From: Metasolibacillus meyeri
GTDB taxonomy: Bacteria > Bacillota > Bacilli > Bacillales_A > Planococcaceae
Length of the DNA: 64,000 nucleotides
Direction: 5' to 3'
NCBI RefSeq assembly: GCF_003049505.1
Contig: NZ_PYWN01000098.1
Location: 1-64,000, forward strand
Notes under the pieces: generated by a model
The model's input: the letters and a program-made list of their open reading frames with translations, nothing else
What the model was told of the DNA's origin: nothing
The model's database searches: none
Program-made: the position numbers and the translations under genes
Shown: positions 25,333-32,942 of the stretch, piece after piece
Layout of the letters: every line of letters begins with the position of its first letter
Numbering within the stretch: the first letter of the stretch is position 1

Positions 25333-25392
25333 TTTCACAGGGTGTGAAGCTCTTAGTTTGTGTTCCTTTTGAAGGTTCACTTTATTTTACCA
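25333..25392 (-). repeat. Stop-proximal dispersed element, copy 2
   Basis: On the minus strand, AAAATAAAGTGAACCTTCAA overlaps the yuzB stop region and is followed by AAAGGAACAC and CCTGTGAAAACG, the same block order as at 4566-4640. Confidence 0.6.
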
Positions 25393-25623
25393 AAGTGGAT
25401 TTTCCTCAATGTAATCATATATTTTTTTCGTTAGCTCACTCGGCGAGTCAGCTTCCACGATATCTCCATTGACAAGCGCATAAAAGCATTCTGAGCATTT
25501 TGTGCAAAAGCTTAAGCAGCCGTATTCAAGTACATCGATATTCGGATCTTTTTCAAGTGCTTCATATGTTTCCTGTGCACCGTTTGCCAAATTGCTAATA
25601 CAAAATTCAACCATTGGATTCAC
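25387..25623 (-). CDS. yuzB: YuzB family protein (DUF1450)
   Basis: This 78-residue protein matches Yuz[15 protein letters not shown], then [20 protein letters not shown]. Four cysteines in the central cluster suggest a metal or Fe-S site; the function is unknown. It starts at GTG with GAGGTG 7 nt upstream. It is divergent from the yutJ-type dehydrogenase across a spacer with two Rex boxes. Confidence 0.88.
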   Translation of the reverse strand: MNPMVEFCISNLANGAQETYEALEKDPNIDVLEYGCLSFCTKCSECFYALVNGDIVEADSPSELTKKIYDYIEENPLW

Positions 25624-25683
25624 TACAAGTCACCTCACAATTGTATGCTACTTTTTTTTAGTGATTACGTCAAACAACATATT

Positions 25684-25701
25684 TTGTGAAATATTTCACA
25701 A
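25684..25701. promoter_or_regulatory. Rex box 1
   Basis: TTGTGAAATATTTCACAA is a perfect palindrome and an exact match to the Rex operator consensus of Gram-positive bacteria. Rex is the NADH/NAD+ sensing repressor. Confidence 0.88.
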
Positions 25702-25717
25702 AAAGCTTCGGAACATA

Positions 25718-25746
25718 TTGTGAAATATATCACAATGAGCTATACT
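25718..25746 (+). promoter_or_regulatory. Rex box 2 overlapping the yutJ promoter
   Basis: TTGTGAAATATATCACAA at 25718-25735 is a one-mismatch Rex site. Its first six bases can serve as the -35 element of a promoter with a 17-nt spacer and -10 TATACT at 25741-25746. Bound Rex would therefore block the promoter directly. It lies 34 bp from box 1. Confidence 0.82.
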
Positions 25747-25792
25747 CGTATTGAATAAGTAAAGCGGATAAGCAAAAAAGGAGATTTTTTAT

Positions 25793-26860
25793 ATGAAAAA
25801 ATTAGTGCTATTAGGTGGCGGTTATGGAAATATGCGCATATTGCTGCGCCTACTACCAAATAATTTACCACAAGACACAGAAATTATTTTAATTGACCGC
25901 ACATCATTTCACAGCTTAAAAACAGAATTTTATGCACTTGCTGCTGGCACTTCGACGGATAAAGAAATTCGTGTAGCCTTTCCAGAGCATCCACGTTTAA
26001 AAACAGTTTTTGGTGAAGTAATTCGTATTGACCGTGAAGATAAAACAGTCTATTTAGAGGGCGGTCAAGAGGTACAGTATGATGATTTAGTTGTAGGTCT
26101 GGGCTGTGAAGATAAATATCATGGTGTACCAGGTGCCAAGGAGCATACATTTAGTATTCAAACAATCGCCAAATCGCGTATTACATTTGAAAAACTTTGT
26201 AGCCTACCACCAGGCTCAACTGTCGCTGTCGTTGGCGCAGGCTTATCCGGTATCGAAATGGCAAGTGAGCTACGTGAAAGCCGTGCAGATTTAAAGATTA
26301 AATTATTTGACCGCTCAACACGTATTTTACGTGACTTCCCTGAGAAGCTAAGCAATTATGTGAAATCATGGTTTATTAAACATGATGTTGAAGTGATTGC
26401 GGAATCGAATATTACAAAGGTTGAGGAAAACAAAATTTATAATCATGACCAAGTCATTGATGTAGATGCTGTTGTTTGGACTGCTGGTGTGCAACCTGTG
26501 AAAATTGTACGCGATATGGAAGTTGAAAAGGATAAATTTGGTCGTCCTATTGTCACAAAATATTTTACATTATCAAATGATGAGCATGTTTTTGTCGTAG
26601 GAGATTGTGCATCATCCGATTTACCACCAACAGCGCAGCTTGCAGAGGAGCAAGGTGAGCGCATCGTCAAGGTGTTGCGCCATCGTTGGAATAACGAGCC
26701 ACTACCAGAAACAATGCCAGAAATTAAGCTAAAAGGTTTTATGGGGGCATTAGGAAAGAAGCAAGGCTTCGTGCATTTAGCTGATACGACTGTAACAGGG
26801 CGTATTGCGCGTTTAATGAAATCGGGATTATTGTGGATGTATAAGCGTCAAAACAATTAG
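25793..26860 (+). CDS. yutJ: Type II NADH dehydrogenase-like FAD oxidoreductase, YutJ-like
   Basis: This 355-residue flavoprotein has an N-terminal FAD-binding motif LVLLGGGYGNMRIL, an NAD-binding motif AVVGAGLSGIEMASEL near residue 145, VVWTAGVQP near 230 and the FAD-ribose motif VFVVGDCASSD near 265. Such enzymes oxidise NADH without proton pumping. It ends in a basic/aromatic segment (MKSGLLWMYKRQ) that may bind the membrane surface. GGAGA precedes the ATG. Two Rex boxes at the promoter imply induction when NADH is high, as is known for ndh in B. subtilis. Confidence 0.88.
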   Translation: MKKLVLLGGGYGNMRILLRLLPNNLPQDTEIILIDRTSFHSLKTEFYALAAGTSTDKEIRVAFPEHPRLKTVFGEVIRIDREDKTVYLEGGQEVQYDDLVVGLGCEDKYHGVPGAKEHTFSIQTIAKSRITFEKLCSLPPGSTVAVVGAGLSGIEMASELRESRADLKIKLFDRSTRILRDFPEKLSNYVKSWFIKHDVEVIAESNITKVEENKIYNHDQVIDVDAVVWTAGVQPVKIVRDMEVEKDKFGRPIVTKYFTLSNDEHVFVVGDCASSDLPPTAQLAEEQGERIVKVLRHRWNNEPLPETMPEIKLKGFMGALGKKQGFVHLADTTVTGRIARLMKSGLLWMYKRQNN

Positions 26861-26862
26861 GG

Positions 26863-26901
26863 CTGTGGGGAAAGCGGTCTAACGTACCGCTTTTCTTACA
26901 G
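26863..26901 (+). terminator. Intrinsic terminator after yutJ
   Basis: CTGTGGGGAAAGCGGT pairs imperfectly with ACCGCTTTTCTTACAG across a 7-nt loop. Confidence 0.7.
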
Positions 26902-26991
26902 ATGACGACTGCTGTTAGTTTGGCGTGTTTACTTTGTTTGAGAAGTTTCGGATTAGCGGTGTCTAGTTGAAATTTAAAGCTGTATTTATAG

Positions 26992-27105
26992 TTCAAAAGT
27001 AACGATTCGCCCGTAAGATGGATAAATTCGCCCGCAAGATGGCGATATTCGCCCGTAAAACCGTGAAATTCGCCCGTAACATTCTCGAATTCGCTCAATA
27101 AAATA
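26992..27105 (+). repeat. 21-nt degenerate repeat array C (5 units)
   Basis: Five units begin at 27001, 27022, 27043, 27064 and 27085. All share ATTCGCYC; the first four read TTCGCCCGYAA and the fifth TTCGCTCAATAA. The remaining bases differ. The left boundary is AGTTCAAAAGT, and the right end abuts the minus-strand terminator of yuzD. It lies between convergent genes. Confidence 0.85.
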
Positions 27106-27132
27106 GGAGCGTGTCTGAAAAGGACATGCTCC
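27106..27132 (-). terminator. Intrinsic terminator of yuzD
   Basis: GGAGCGTGTC pairs with GGACATGCTCC; the T-rich side is on the minus strand (CTATTTTATT), inside the last unit of array C. Confidence 0.7.
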
Positions 27133-27138
27133 TTGGAA

Positions 27139-27474
27139 TTAGGCTTTTTCTTCAGGCGTGTAGCCTAGTTTTTCAAGCGCGGCATAGACAGGTTTGATTT
27201 GGATGTAGCCTTCGCCGATGACTTCTTCGTTAATTAAAACAAGTGGGTAGAAAAATTCGTCTTCTTGAATGCGATTTGCATAATCAGCATCTCGATCATC
27301 GCTTAGTTCACCTTCAATATCAATATAGCGAATGGCAAATGGTTGGTTTGGGTATTTTCGGTCGATAGCTGCCTGGAGCCATTCATATGTGTCTTTAGAG
27401 GACGGTGCATTGACACAGCTTGCACAAATAATGTCTGCTCCGTATATTTCGATTACTGCTTTAGATGTTGTCAT
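27139..27474 (-). CDS. yuzD: YuzD family protein (DUF1462)
   Basis: This 111-residue protein matches the YuzD family: VIEIYGADIICASCVNAPSS near residue 5-25, FAIRYIDIEGE near 45 and FFYPLVLINEEVIGEG near 75. The CASC pair in a thioredoxin-like layout suggests a redox role, but none has been shown as far as I know. It is divergent from yutI by 84 nt, a typical Bacillales pairing. Confidence 0.88.
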   Translation of the reverse strand: MTTSKAVIEIYGADIICASCVNAPSSKDTYEWLQAAIDRKYPNQPFAIRYIDIEGELSDDRDADYANRIQEDEFFYPLVLINEEVIGEGYIQIKPVYAALEKLGYTPEEKA

Positions 27475-27558
27475 ATAAAATCCAACCTTTCGTAATACAA
27501 TATTGGCTTTTTTCCTTAGTTCACATTATAATGATTTTAATGAAAGGAGTCGAGAAAA

Positions 27559-27795
27559 ATGACAGAATTAGAACAACGCGAACAAGTACAGGAAGTTTTA
27601 GATAAATTACGTCCGTTTTTATTACGTGACGGTGGAGATTGTGAATTAGTGGATGTTGAAGAAGGTATTGTTAAATTACGTTTACTAGGTGCATGCGGTA
27701 GCTGCCCAAGCTCTACAATTACATTAAAAGCTGGTATTGAACGTGCATTATTAGAGGAAGTACCAGGCATTATTGAAGTAGAGCAAGTATTCTAA
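27559..27795 (+). CDS. yutI: NifU-domain Fe-S scaffold protein YutI
   Basis: This 78-residue protein consists of a single NifU C-terminal (NFU) domain: [20 protein letters not shown] and the cluster-binding [20 protein letters not shown]. The CxxC motif ligates a [4Fe-4S] cluster for transfer to client enzymes. It is shorter than B. subtilis YutI, essentially the domain alone. GAAAGGAG precedes the ATG. Fe-S demand in this region includes LipA and the IscA-like protein at 30217. Confidence 0.93.
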   Translation: MTELEQREQVQEVLDKLRPFLLRDGGDCELVDVEEGIVKLRLLGACGSCPSSTITLKAGIERALLEEVPGIIEVEQVF

Positions 27796-27808
27796 TATAG
27801 CTTATATG

Positions 27809-27853
27809 AAAAGTGGAATTGGAAGCAAATTGTTTCCGAATTCCGCTTTTTTT
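27809..27853 (+). terminator. Intrinsic terminator after yutI
   Basis: AAAAGTGGAATTGGAA pairs with TTTCCGAATTCCGCTTTT, followed by a long T-run. Confidence 0.85.
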
Positions 27854-27986
27854 ATTGTGATTTTGTGTATAATAGGTAGGTGTGTTTTTAACTCGCATTG
27901 AGTAAATTACAATTTATGAAAAATAAAAAGGGTAGGCAGGCGATAAAAGCTTGATTCCTTCAGTTAACAATTAAAGGAGTTTATTT

Positions 27987-29339
27987 ATGAGTCAACAGCA
28001 AGAACAATGGACATCAAGATTAGGATTTATTTTAGCGACAGCTGGTTCTGCCATTGGGCTAGGTGCAATTTGGAAATTTCCTTATATAGCAGGAGTTTCT
28101 GGTGGGGGAGCATTCTTTCTCATCTTTTTAATTTTTACACTGTTTATGGGATTGCCAATTTTACTTGCTGAGTTTGTCATTGGACGTGGTTCGCAAAAAG
28201 ATGCAATTTCAGCATATTTAACATTTGCCCCTAATTCTAAATGGCATTTTGTTGGAATACTCGGTATGGTTACATGCTTTATTTTACTATCATTTTATAG
28301 TGTTGTTGGTGGTTGGATTATTCTTTATATGGTTCAAGCGGTTATCGGAAATCTATCTGGGCTTTCAGAAAGTGCATATGCACCATTATTCAATGATTTT
28401 ATTGCAAATCCGATGTATGCGATTTTATTCCAATTTATTTTTATGGCAATCACGATTTATGTTGTCGCAAAAGGGGTTCAGCAAGGGATTGAACGTGCGG
28501 GTAAAATTATGATGCCAGCCTTATTTATTTCCTTTCTTATTTTAATTATCCGTTCTTTAACATTAGATGGTGTTGGAGAAGGGCTGCATTTCTTCTTATA
28601 TCCTGATTTTTCAAATATGAGCTCTAAGACCATTTTATTTGCATTAGGACAGTCGTTTTTTGCAATTAGTGTCGGGGTGTCTGTGATGGTGACATACAGC
28701 TCTTATTTATCGAAAAATGAAGATTTGCCAAAAGCAGCACTGATGATTGTGATGATGAATTTATTTATTTCGCTTTTAGCGGGATTAGCAATTTTTCCAG
28801 CGGTATTCTCATTTGGCTTTGAGCCGACTGAAGGTCCTGGCTTATTATTTGTTGTACTACCGGCCGTGTTCAATCAAATGCCATTCGGGACATTTTTCTT
28901 AATTCTATTTTTAATTCTATTTTTATTTGCTACACTAACATCTGCCTTTTCAATGTTAGAAATTATCGTAGCAGCCGTAACGAAGCAGGATCGTACAAAG
29001 CGTAAGAGAACAACATGGCTTACAGGTATTGTTATTTTTATCGTCGGTATACCTTCCGCTTTATCCTATGGCGTGTTAAGCGATTTTACGATTTTTGATA
29101 AAACGATTTTTGATGCAGCAGATTATCTTGTATCGAATATTTTAATGCCATTAGGTGCGCTGTTAATCGCCATTTTTGCTGGCTTTAAAATACCACGCAA
29201 AGTATTATTAGATGAAATTAGCGATGGGGCAAGCTATGCGAAAAAAATATTTGCGGTATGGCTCATTGCCATCAAATATGTAGCGCCGATTGCCATTATT
29301 ATTGTATTTTTAGATGCGATTGGGCTATTGAAGTTTTAG
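27987..29339 (+). CDS. Sodium-dependent transporter, NSS (SNF) family
   Basis: This 450-residue membrane protein has the NSS signature [20 protein letters not shown], then [15 protein letters not shown] in the first helix pair, and about 11-12 transmembrane helices. NSS proteins import amino acids or related amines with Na+. A unit of about 450 residues with 11 helices is usual for prokaryotic members. AAAGGAG precedes the ATG. It stands alone between terminators; the substrate is unknown. Confidence 0.9.
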   Translation: MSQQQEQWTSRLGFILATAGSAIGLGAIWKFPYIAGVSGGGAFFLIFLIFTLFMGLPILLAEFVIGRGSQKDAISAYLTFAPNSKWHFVGILGMVTCFILLSFYSVVGGWIILYMVQAVIGNLSGLSESAYAPLFNDFIANPMYAILFQFIFMAITIYVVAKGVQQGIERAGKIMMPALFISFLILIIRSLTLDGVGEGLHFFLYPDFSNMSSKTILFALGQSFFAISVGVSVMVTYSSYLSKNEDLPKAALMIVMMNLFISLLAGLAIFPAVFSFGFEPTEGPGLLFVVLPAVFNQMPFGTFFLILFLILFLFATLTSAFSMLEIIVAAVTKQDRTKRKRTTWLTGIVIFIVGIPSALSYGVLSDFTIFDKTIFDAADYLVSNILMPLGALLIAIFAGFKIPRKVLLDEISDGASYAKKIFAVWLIAIKYVAPIAIIIVFLDAIGLLKF

Positions 29340-29342
29340 TGG

Positions 29343-29379
29343 AAAAAGGCTGTAGGGCGAATATGCTCCTACAGCTTTT
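29343..29379 (+). terminator. Intrinsic terminator after the NSS transporter
   Basis: AAAGGCTGTAGG pairs with CCTACAGCTTTT, lying between convergent genes. Confidence 0.8.
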
Positions 29380-29383
29380 GTTA

Positions 29384-30067
29384 TTACTTTGCTCGCTCCT
29401 CACGAATAATTTCCCATTGCTCCTTCGCCATATCCACAAGCCTTGCTTCACCACCTACACGTTGGCTTTCAATCACTTTAGAAAAGAAGCGTGTTGCCAT
29501 TTCAATATCACCAATTCGGCGTGATAGCTCTGCAATCATATACATAATTCGTACGCTTGACATTTGTGTATTTGCGTAATCTTCAGTAGAATAGGATTCC
29601 GTATATTGGTCGCGCGCTATATGTAAAAAGCGCTCTTCCTGTTCTTTATTGTTCAAAGAGCGATACAGCCACGCAAGGCGAAGTGTCAGTCCAGCAACTG
29701 TTACAAAGCGCTCCTTTTTAATTGTTGCGCAAAGCCAAGCGAGCTTATATGCCTGAATGGCTTGGAATACAGTGCGTTCGCTTTGGAATGAGTGATGCAC
29801 CCATTTGCGTGAAATTTGCTCATTTATTTGCTCGCTCACGCCAGGTGCAAAATACTTTGAGAAATCCTCGGTAAATGAAAAACCGCAATGCTCACAAACA
29901 AAAACGTTGTAGTAAAGTGCATTGACATTACCGTCTTCATAAATAGGCTGAAAGTCAGATTCAGTTGAGCTTACTTTAATAAACTTTGTTCGGATTTTAA
30001 AAGTTGGAAAGCTTTTTTTGCAGTGCAAACAATCTATTTTTTTTTCGTAAAAAGGTGAAATTTCCAT
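29384..30067 (-). CDS. DUF2225 family protein
   Basis: This 227-residue protein matches DUF2225: an N-terminal zinc-ribbon-like pair (CLHCKKSF near residue 13 and CEHCGFSFTEDF near 53) followed by a TPR-like helical region (FQAIQAYKLAWLCATIKKER; GDIEMATRFFSKVI). The function is unknown. The start is uncertain between ATG at 30067 and the adjacent TTG at 30070, since GAGGGG lies 12 or 9 nt upstream respectively. Confidence 0.8.
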   Translation of the reverse strand: MEISPFYEKKIDCLHCKKSFPTFKIRTKFIKVSSTESDFQPIYEDGNVNALYYNVFVCEHCGFSFTEDFSKYFAPGVSEQINEQISRKWVHHSFQSERTVFQAIQAYKLAWLCATIKKERFVTVAGLTLRLAWLYRSLNNKEQEERFLHIARDQYTESYSTEDYANTQMSSVRIMYMIAELSRRIGDIEMATRFFSKVIESQRVGGEARLVDMAKEQWEIIREERAK

Positions 30068-30216
30068 CAAATATTCACGCCCCTCATTTATATATATAGT
30101 ATTATTATAACACTTTTAATTAAGAAAAAAGTACGGAATACGACGAAATAAAGGCAGTTTTGTTGGCACATTGAGGCGCTCTTGATATGATAAGAGTAAG
30201 AAAGAAGGTGACTGTA

Positions 30217-30588
30217 ATGAGTACAAAGCAAGTGATTGAATTAACAGAGGCAGCAGCGTTTCAAGTGAAGGAAATGATGGCGCATAATGAGGAAGAAGGC
30301 TCTTATTTACGCGTTGCGGTTAAAGGTGGAGGTTGCAGCGGTCTTTCATACGGAATGGCCTTTGATACAGAAAGACAGGAAGATGACTTTTTAGATGAGC
30401 AATATGGCTTACAAATCATTGTCTCTAAAGAAGATGCAGGCATTTTACAAGGAACGAAAATCGATTTCAAGCAATCGCTAATGGGCGGCGGCTTCACCAT
30501 CGATAATCCAAACGCCCTTGCATCATGTGGCTGTGGCACATCTTTCAAAGCGGCAGGACGCGAGAGTACGCCTGAGGTTTGTGAGTGA
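30217..30588 (+). CDS. yutM: IscA/HesB-type Fe-S assembly protein, YutM-like
   Basis: This 123-residue A-type carrier has the HesB fold with three cysteines: one in GGGCSGLSYG near residue 40 and two in ASCGCGTSF near 106. It accepts and delivers Fe-S clusters. I choose the ATG at 30217, since AAGGTGAC precedes it; the frame runs open to 30187 without a ribosome site. Two tandem stem-loops follow. Together with YutI it forms the Fe-S maturation set of the region. Confidence 0.92.
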   Translation: MSTKQVIELTEAAAFQVKEMMAHNEEEGSYLRVAVKGGGCSGLSYGMAFDTERQEDDFLDEQYGLQIIVSKEDAGILQGTKIDFKQSLMGGGFTIDNPNALASCGCGTSFKAAGRESTPEVCE

Positions 30589-30655
30589 TGAATGTTAACT
30601 GGGGTTGTAAATTATAATGAAAATACGAGTGTACACAATCCCGATTATATGTAAG

Positions 30656-30687
30656 CACAACCCTAAAACAGTACATTTAGGGTTGTG
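30656..30687. terminator. Stem-loop downstream of yutM
   Basis: CACAACCCTAAA pairs perfectly with TTTAGGGTTGTG across an 8-nt loop. There is no strong T-run, so it may be an RNA-stabilising structure rather than a terminator. Confidence 0.5.
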
Positions 30688-30693
30688 AATACC

Positions 30694-30736
30694 AAGCCTT
30701 TTTGATTTGTATCTTGCAAATCAAAAAGGCTTTTTT
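30694..30736 (+). terminator. Intrinsic terminator between convergent genes
   Basis: AAGCCTTTTTGATTTG pairs with CAAATCAAAAAGGCTT, followed by TTTT. Confidence 0.85.
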
Positions 30737-30746
30737 AGAGGAATCG

Positions 30747-31190
30747 TTAAACAAGTATTTTTACCATTGTGTAATAGCTACTGCCAGGCGGATAATCTTT
30801 AATTTCACCTACAACTTGAAAGCCTTTCGTTTCATAAAAAGTACGGGCTTGAAATTCAAAAGTAGTTAAAAGTGCTTTTGTTGCTCCCATCTCTTTTGCT
30901 ATTTTTTCGGATTGAGATAGAATGTCTGCGCCTAAACCTTTGCCTCGATAATCTTCATGAAACCAAAAATCGTTAATTTCTAACCAGTTCCAGTAGACCT
31001 CTGCATTTAAACCACCAACCCAGTTGCCATCATTATCTGACACGATGATATTGATTGGCTGTATAGCGCCTTTTTTTCTTGCTTCTCTATGATGTATGGA
31101 ATGCTCATTATTAAATTCTCTAATTTTCCCCTTTAAAAAGGTTGAAAATGGCTCGTTGTGCTTCAACGAAATTTCTATTGTATAGCTCAT
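30747..31190 (-). CDS. GNAT family N-acetyltransferase
   Basis: This 147-residue acetyltransferase has the acetyl-CoA-binding motif in DYRGKGLGADILSQSEKIAK near residue 85 and the C-terminal FYETKGFQVVGEI. The N-terminal half carries a conserved GGLNAEVYWNWLEI strand pair. The substrate is unknown. It is the last of three minus-strand genes with 10-30 nt gaps (Nudix, phosphatase, GNAT), likely an operon. Confidence 0.85.
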   Translation of the reverse strand: MSYTIEISLKHNEPFSTFLKGKIREFNNEHSIHHREARKKGAIQPINIIVSDNDGNWVGGLNAEVYWNWLEINDFWFHEDYRGKGLGADILSQSEKIAKEMGATKALLTTFEFQARTFYETKGFQVVGEIKDYPPGSSYYTMVKILV

Positions 31191-31200
31191 CTTTTTCTCC

Positions 31201-31743
31201 TTACGATTCCCATATCCGCTTATAAGTGATTGTATTATTTATATTTTCTAAGAGGAAAATATCAGGGTTACTTAGCCTTTGCCAATCATCGAATCCAAAG
31301 TTTTCATGACAATGCTTCAAAAGTAAAGACAATAGATTTCCATGTGTGACAATGACAATATGATTATTTTCTCCCTGAAAAGCTTCCTCTACCACTTGTA
31401 AAATTCGTGTCATTGCTTCACGGCTCGATTTGCCACCTTCGAATTTTAATTCCATGTCTTGAAATGTTAATTGTAATTTTTCAAACCAATCTTCCAAATT
31501 TTGATTACTTAATACACGCTCACTTAAACGGTTGTCATGCGTTATCTCAAGCTGTGAATCATGTGCAAATGGTTGGATAGAGTCTATCGCACGTTTATAT
31601 GGGCTTGTAATGATACGCTCTATTTTTAAGTTGGCAAAAAAATCGCTTAGCTCTAATGCTTGCTTGTGACCTTTTTCTGTTAAAGGTGCATCAATCTGTT
31701 GACCTTCTGCTTCACAATGTCTAACCACATATATTTTCTTCAA
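31201..31743 (-). CDS. Histidine phosphatase family protein
   Basis: This 180-residue protein of the phosphoglycerate mutase/phosphatase superfamily has the catalytic RHC variant of the RHG motif (VVRHCEAEG), PLTEKGHKQALELS, ITSPYKRAIDS and the second catalytic His in VTHGNLLSLL. It probably removes phosphate from a small metabolite. The TTG at 31743 has AGAGG 9 nt upstream; a GTG at 31776 overlaps the Nudix stop but has no ribosome site, so coupled initiation there remains possible. Confidence 0.8.
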   Translation of the reverse strand: MKKIYVVRHCEAEGQQIDAPLTEKGHKQALELSDFFANLKIERIITSPYKRAIDSIQPFAHDSQLEITHDNRLSERVLSNQNLEDWFEKLQLTFQDMELKFEGGKSSREAMTRILQVVEEAFQGENNHIVIVTHGNLLSLLLKHCHENFGFDDWQRLSNPDIFLLENINNTITYKRIWES

Positions 31744-31772
31744 ACAATCTCGCCTCTTTCGAATTTTGTCAA

Positions 31773-32192
31773 TCACAGTAATGCTTCAGCGTATGTAATA
31801 TATTCTTTTAAGAAAATGGGTGCTTGCGGATTGTTGAGTATTTCGGCTGTTGATAACAAAAAGATATTTTCTACTTCTTCGGGTTGCTTACTTAAACATG
31901 TACCTGAGTCATATTCACAAAGGAAAATAACATTGACAACTTTTTCGCCTTGATCCGTTACAAATGAAGTGCTATGTACATATCTCAAATGCTCTTTAAT
32001 TGTCACACCAATTTCTTCAAAAATTTCTCTTTTCAACGTTTCCTCTAATATGTTGGAAGGGTTTCCTTCTAACTCGACTTTTCCTCCAATAAGCGAAAGT
32101 AAGCCACCAGCATGCTCTTCTTGTTTGCTTCTTTCAGCAATAATCCATTTCCCCTCTTTTCTAATAGCTCCTTCAACATTGACAATGAACAT
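31773..32192 (-). CDS. Nudix hydrolase
   Basis: This 139-residue protein has a Nudix box: GGKVELEGNP, continuing to LKREIFEEIGV, with the catalytic REIFEE helix intact and a slightly lengthened loop between the Gly and the Glu helix. It probably hydrolyses a nucleoside diphosphate derivative. The stop overlaps a possible GTG start of the following phosphatase gene, suggesting an operon. Confidence 0.88.
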   Translation of the reverse strand: MFIVNVEGAIRKEGKWIIAERSKQEEHAGGLLSLIGGKVELEGNPSNILEETLKREIFEEIGVTIKEHLRYVHSTSFVTDQGEKVVNVIFLCEYDSGTCLSKQPEEVENIFLLSTAEILNNPQAPIFLKEYITYAEALL

Positions 32193-32269
32193 ATCTACTT
32201 CCTCCCTTATTTAGAATTTATAGAAAGTTCTTACTAATAGAATTATATCATAAGAGGCACTACAAGTTA

Positions 32270-32773
32270 TTATTGTAGCAATTTTCTTATCTCCTTTTCT
32301 GATTTTACAATCACCATTTTGTTATGAAAGGGCTGTAACTTTTCTTTAATTTTCCATTGCCCTGTTTTTTCATATGATTTATTCCATTTGTACATACTAC
32401 GAAGCATCTGGATTGTTGGCTTATAATTGGATTTTTCTAGCTTTAAAACTTGCTTGAAAAATCGCTTATGAATGCGCCATAGCCTTGTAAAATAAGAGGG
32501 CTGTAAGTGGACAATATAGTCTGCTTGTTCGAAAAGTGGCGTTACCCAATGCTGATAATGCGCCCCTTCTGTAATCCATTTATTTTGTAGTGTCAGTTGG
32601 TGGATAAGTTGAGAAATCGCTTCATCAGATCGACGTATATCACCAGTAGGATGCCGCTCCCACACAATGTTATCCAGCTCGGTATAGTCTATTTCATATT
32701 GACTTGCCAGCTGTCTTGCTAAAGTTGATTTTCCGCTCCCAACACTTCCGATAATGTGAATTTTCTGCTTCAA
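32270..32773 (-). CDS. P-loop small-molecule kinase-like protein (FlaR-like)
   Basis: This 167-residue protein has a Walker A motif IIGSVGSGKSTLARQL at the N-terminus, a TELDNIVWERH acceptor segment and the WITEGAHYQHW and YIVHLQPSYFTRLWR motifs typical of the AAA_18/adenylate-kinase-like DNA-topology-modulation (FlaR) family. The real reaction is not established. It stands 78 nt upstream of the Nudix gene in the same direction. Confidence 0.75.
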   Translation of the reverse strand: MKQKIHIIGSVGSGKSTLARQLASQYEIDYTELDNIVWERHPTGDIRRSDEAISQLIHQLTLQNKWITEGAHYQHWVTPLFEQADYIVHLQPSYFTRLWRIHKRFFKQVLKLEKSNYKPTIQMLRSMYKWNKSYEKTGQWKIKEKLQPFHNKMVIVKSEKEIRKLLQ

Positions 32774-32857
32774 CCTAAATCATTCCTTTACTGGTTTACG
32801 TAAGGTCATTGTAGCATGAGCAATGGTTGGCAAAATAGGATTCTTGTAAATTTCATG

Positions 32858-32885
32858 TTGACAATACTTATTTTTAAAATATAAT
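32858..32885 (+). promoter_or_regulatory. Sigma-A promoter of the iron/haem uptake operon
   Basis: TTGACA and TATAAT, both perfect, are separated by 16 nt. The Fur boxes begin 7 nt downstream of the -10 and would cover the start site. Confidence 0.85.
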
Positions 32886-32891
32886 TGAAAG

Positions 32892-32922
32892 TGATTTTCA
32901 TTATCATTGATTTTCATTATCA
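32892..32922. promoter_or_regulatory. Two tandem Fur boxes
   Basis: TGATTTTCATTATCA occurs twice (32892-32906 and 32908-32922), separated by a single base. Each matches the 7-1-7 Fur consensus TGATAATNATTATCA at all but two positions. The operon should be repressed when iron is plentiful. Confidence 0.85.
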
Positions 32923-32942
32923 GTTAAGTGGAGGGTTTTCAG

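Noticed and set aside
26739-27098. Minus-strand frame across the yutJ end and array C
   Set aside because: Its repeated GEFHGFTGEYRHLAGE pattern is simply the 21-nt array read as seven-residue repeats; there is no ribosome site.
26992-27105. The 21-nt arrays as CRISPR arrays
   Set aside because: The conserved part is only about 10 nt and the variable part about 10 nt, far below CRISPR repeat and spacer lengths, and no cas gene is present.
31744-31776. Upstream GTG start of the histidine phosphatase gene
   Set aside because: It overlaps the Nudix stop codon but has no ribosome site, whereas the inner TTG has AGAGG at good spacing and leads straight into the catalytic motif. Coupled initiation is not excluded.
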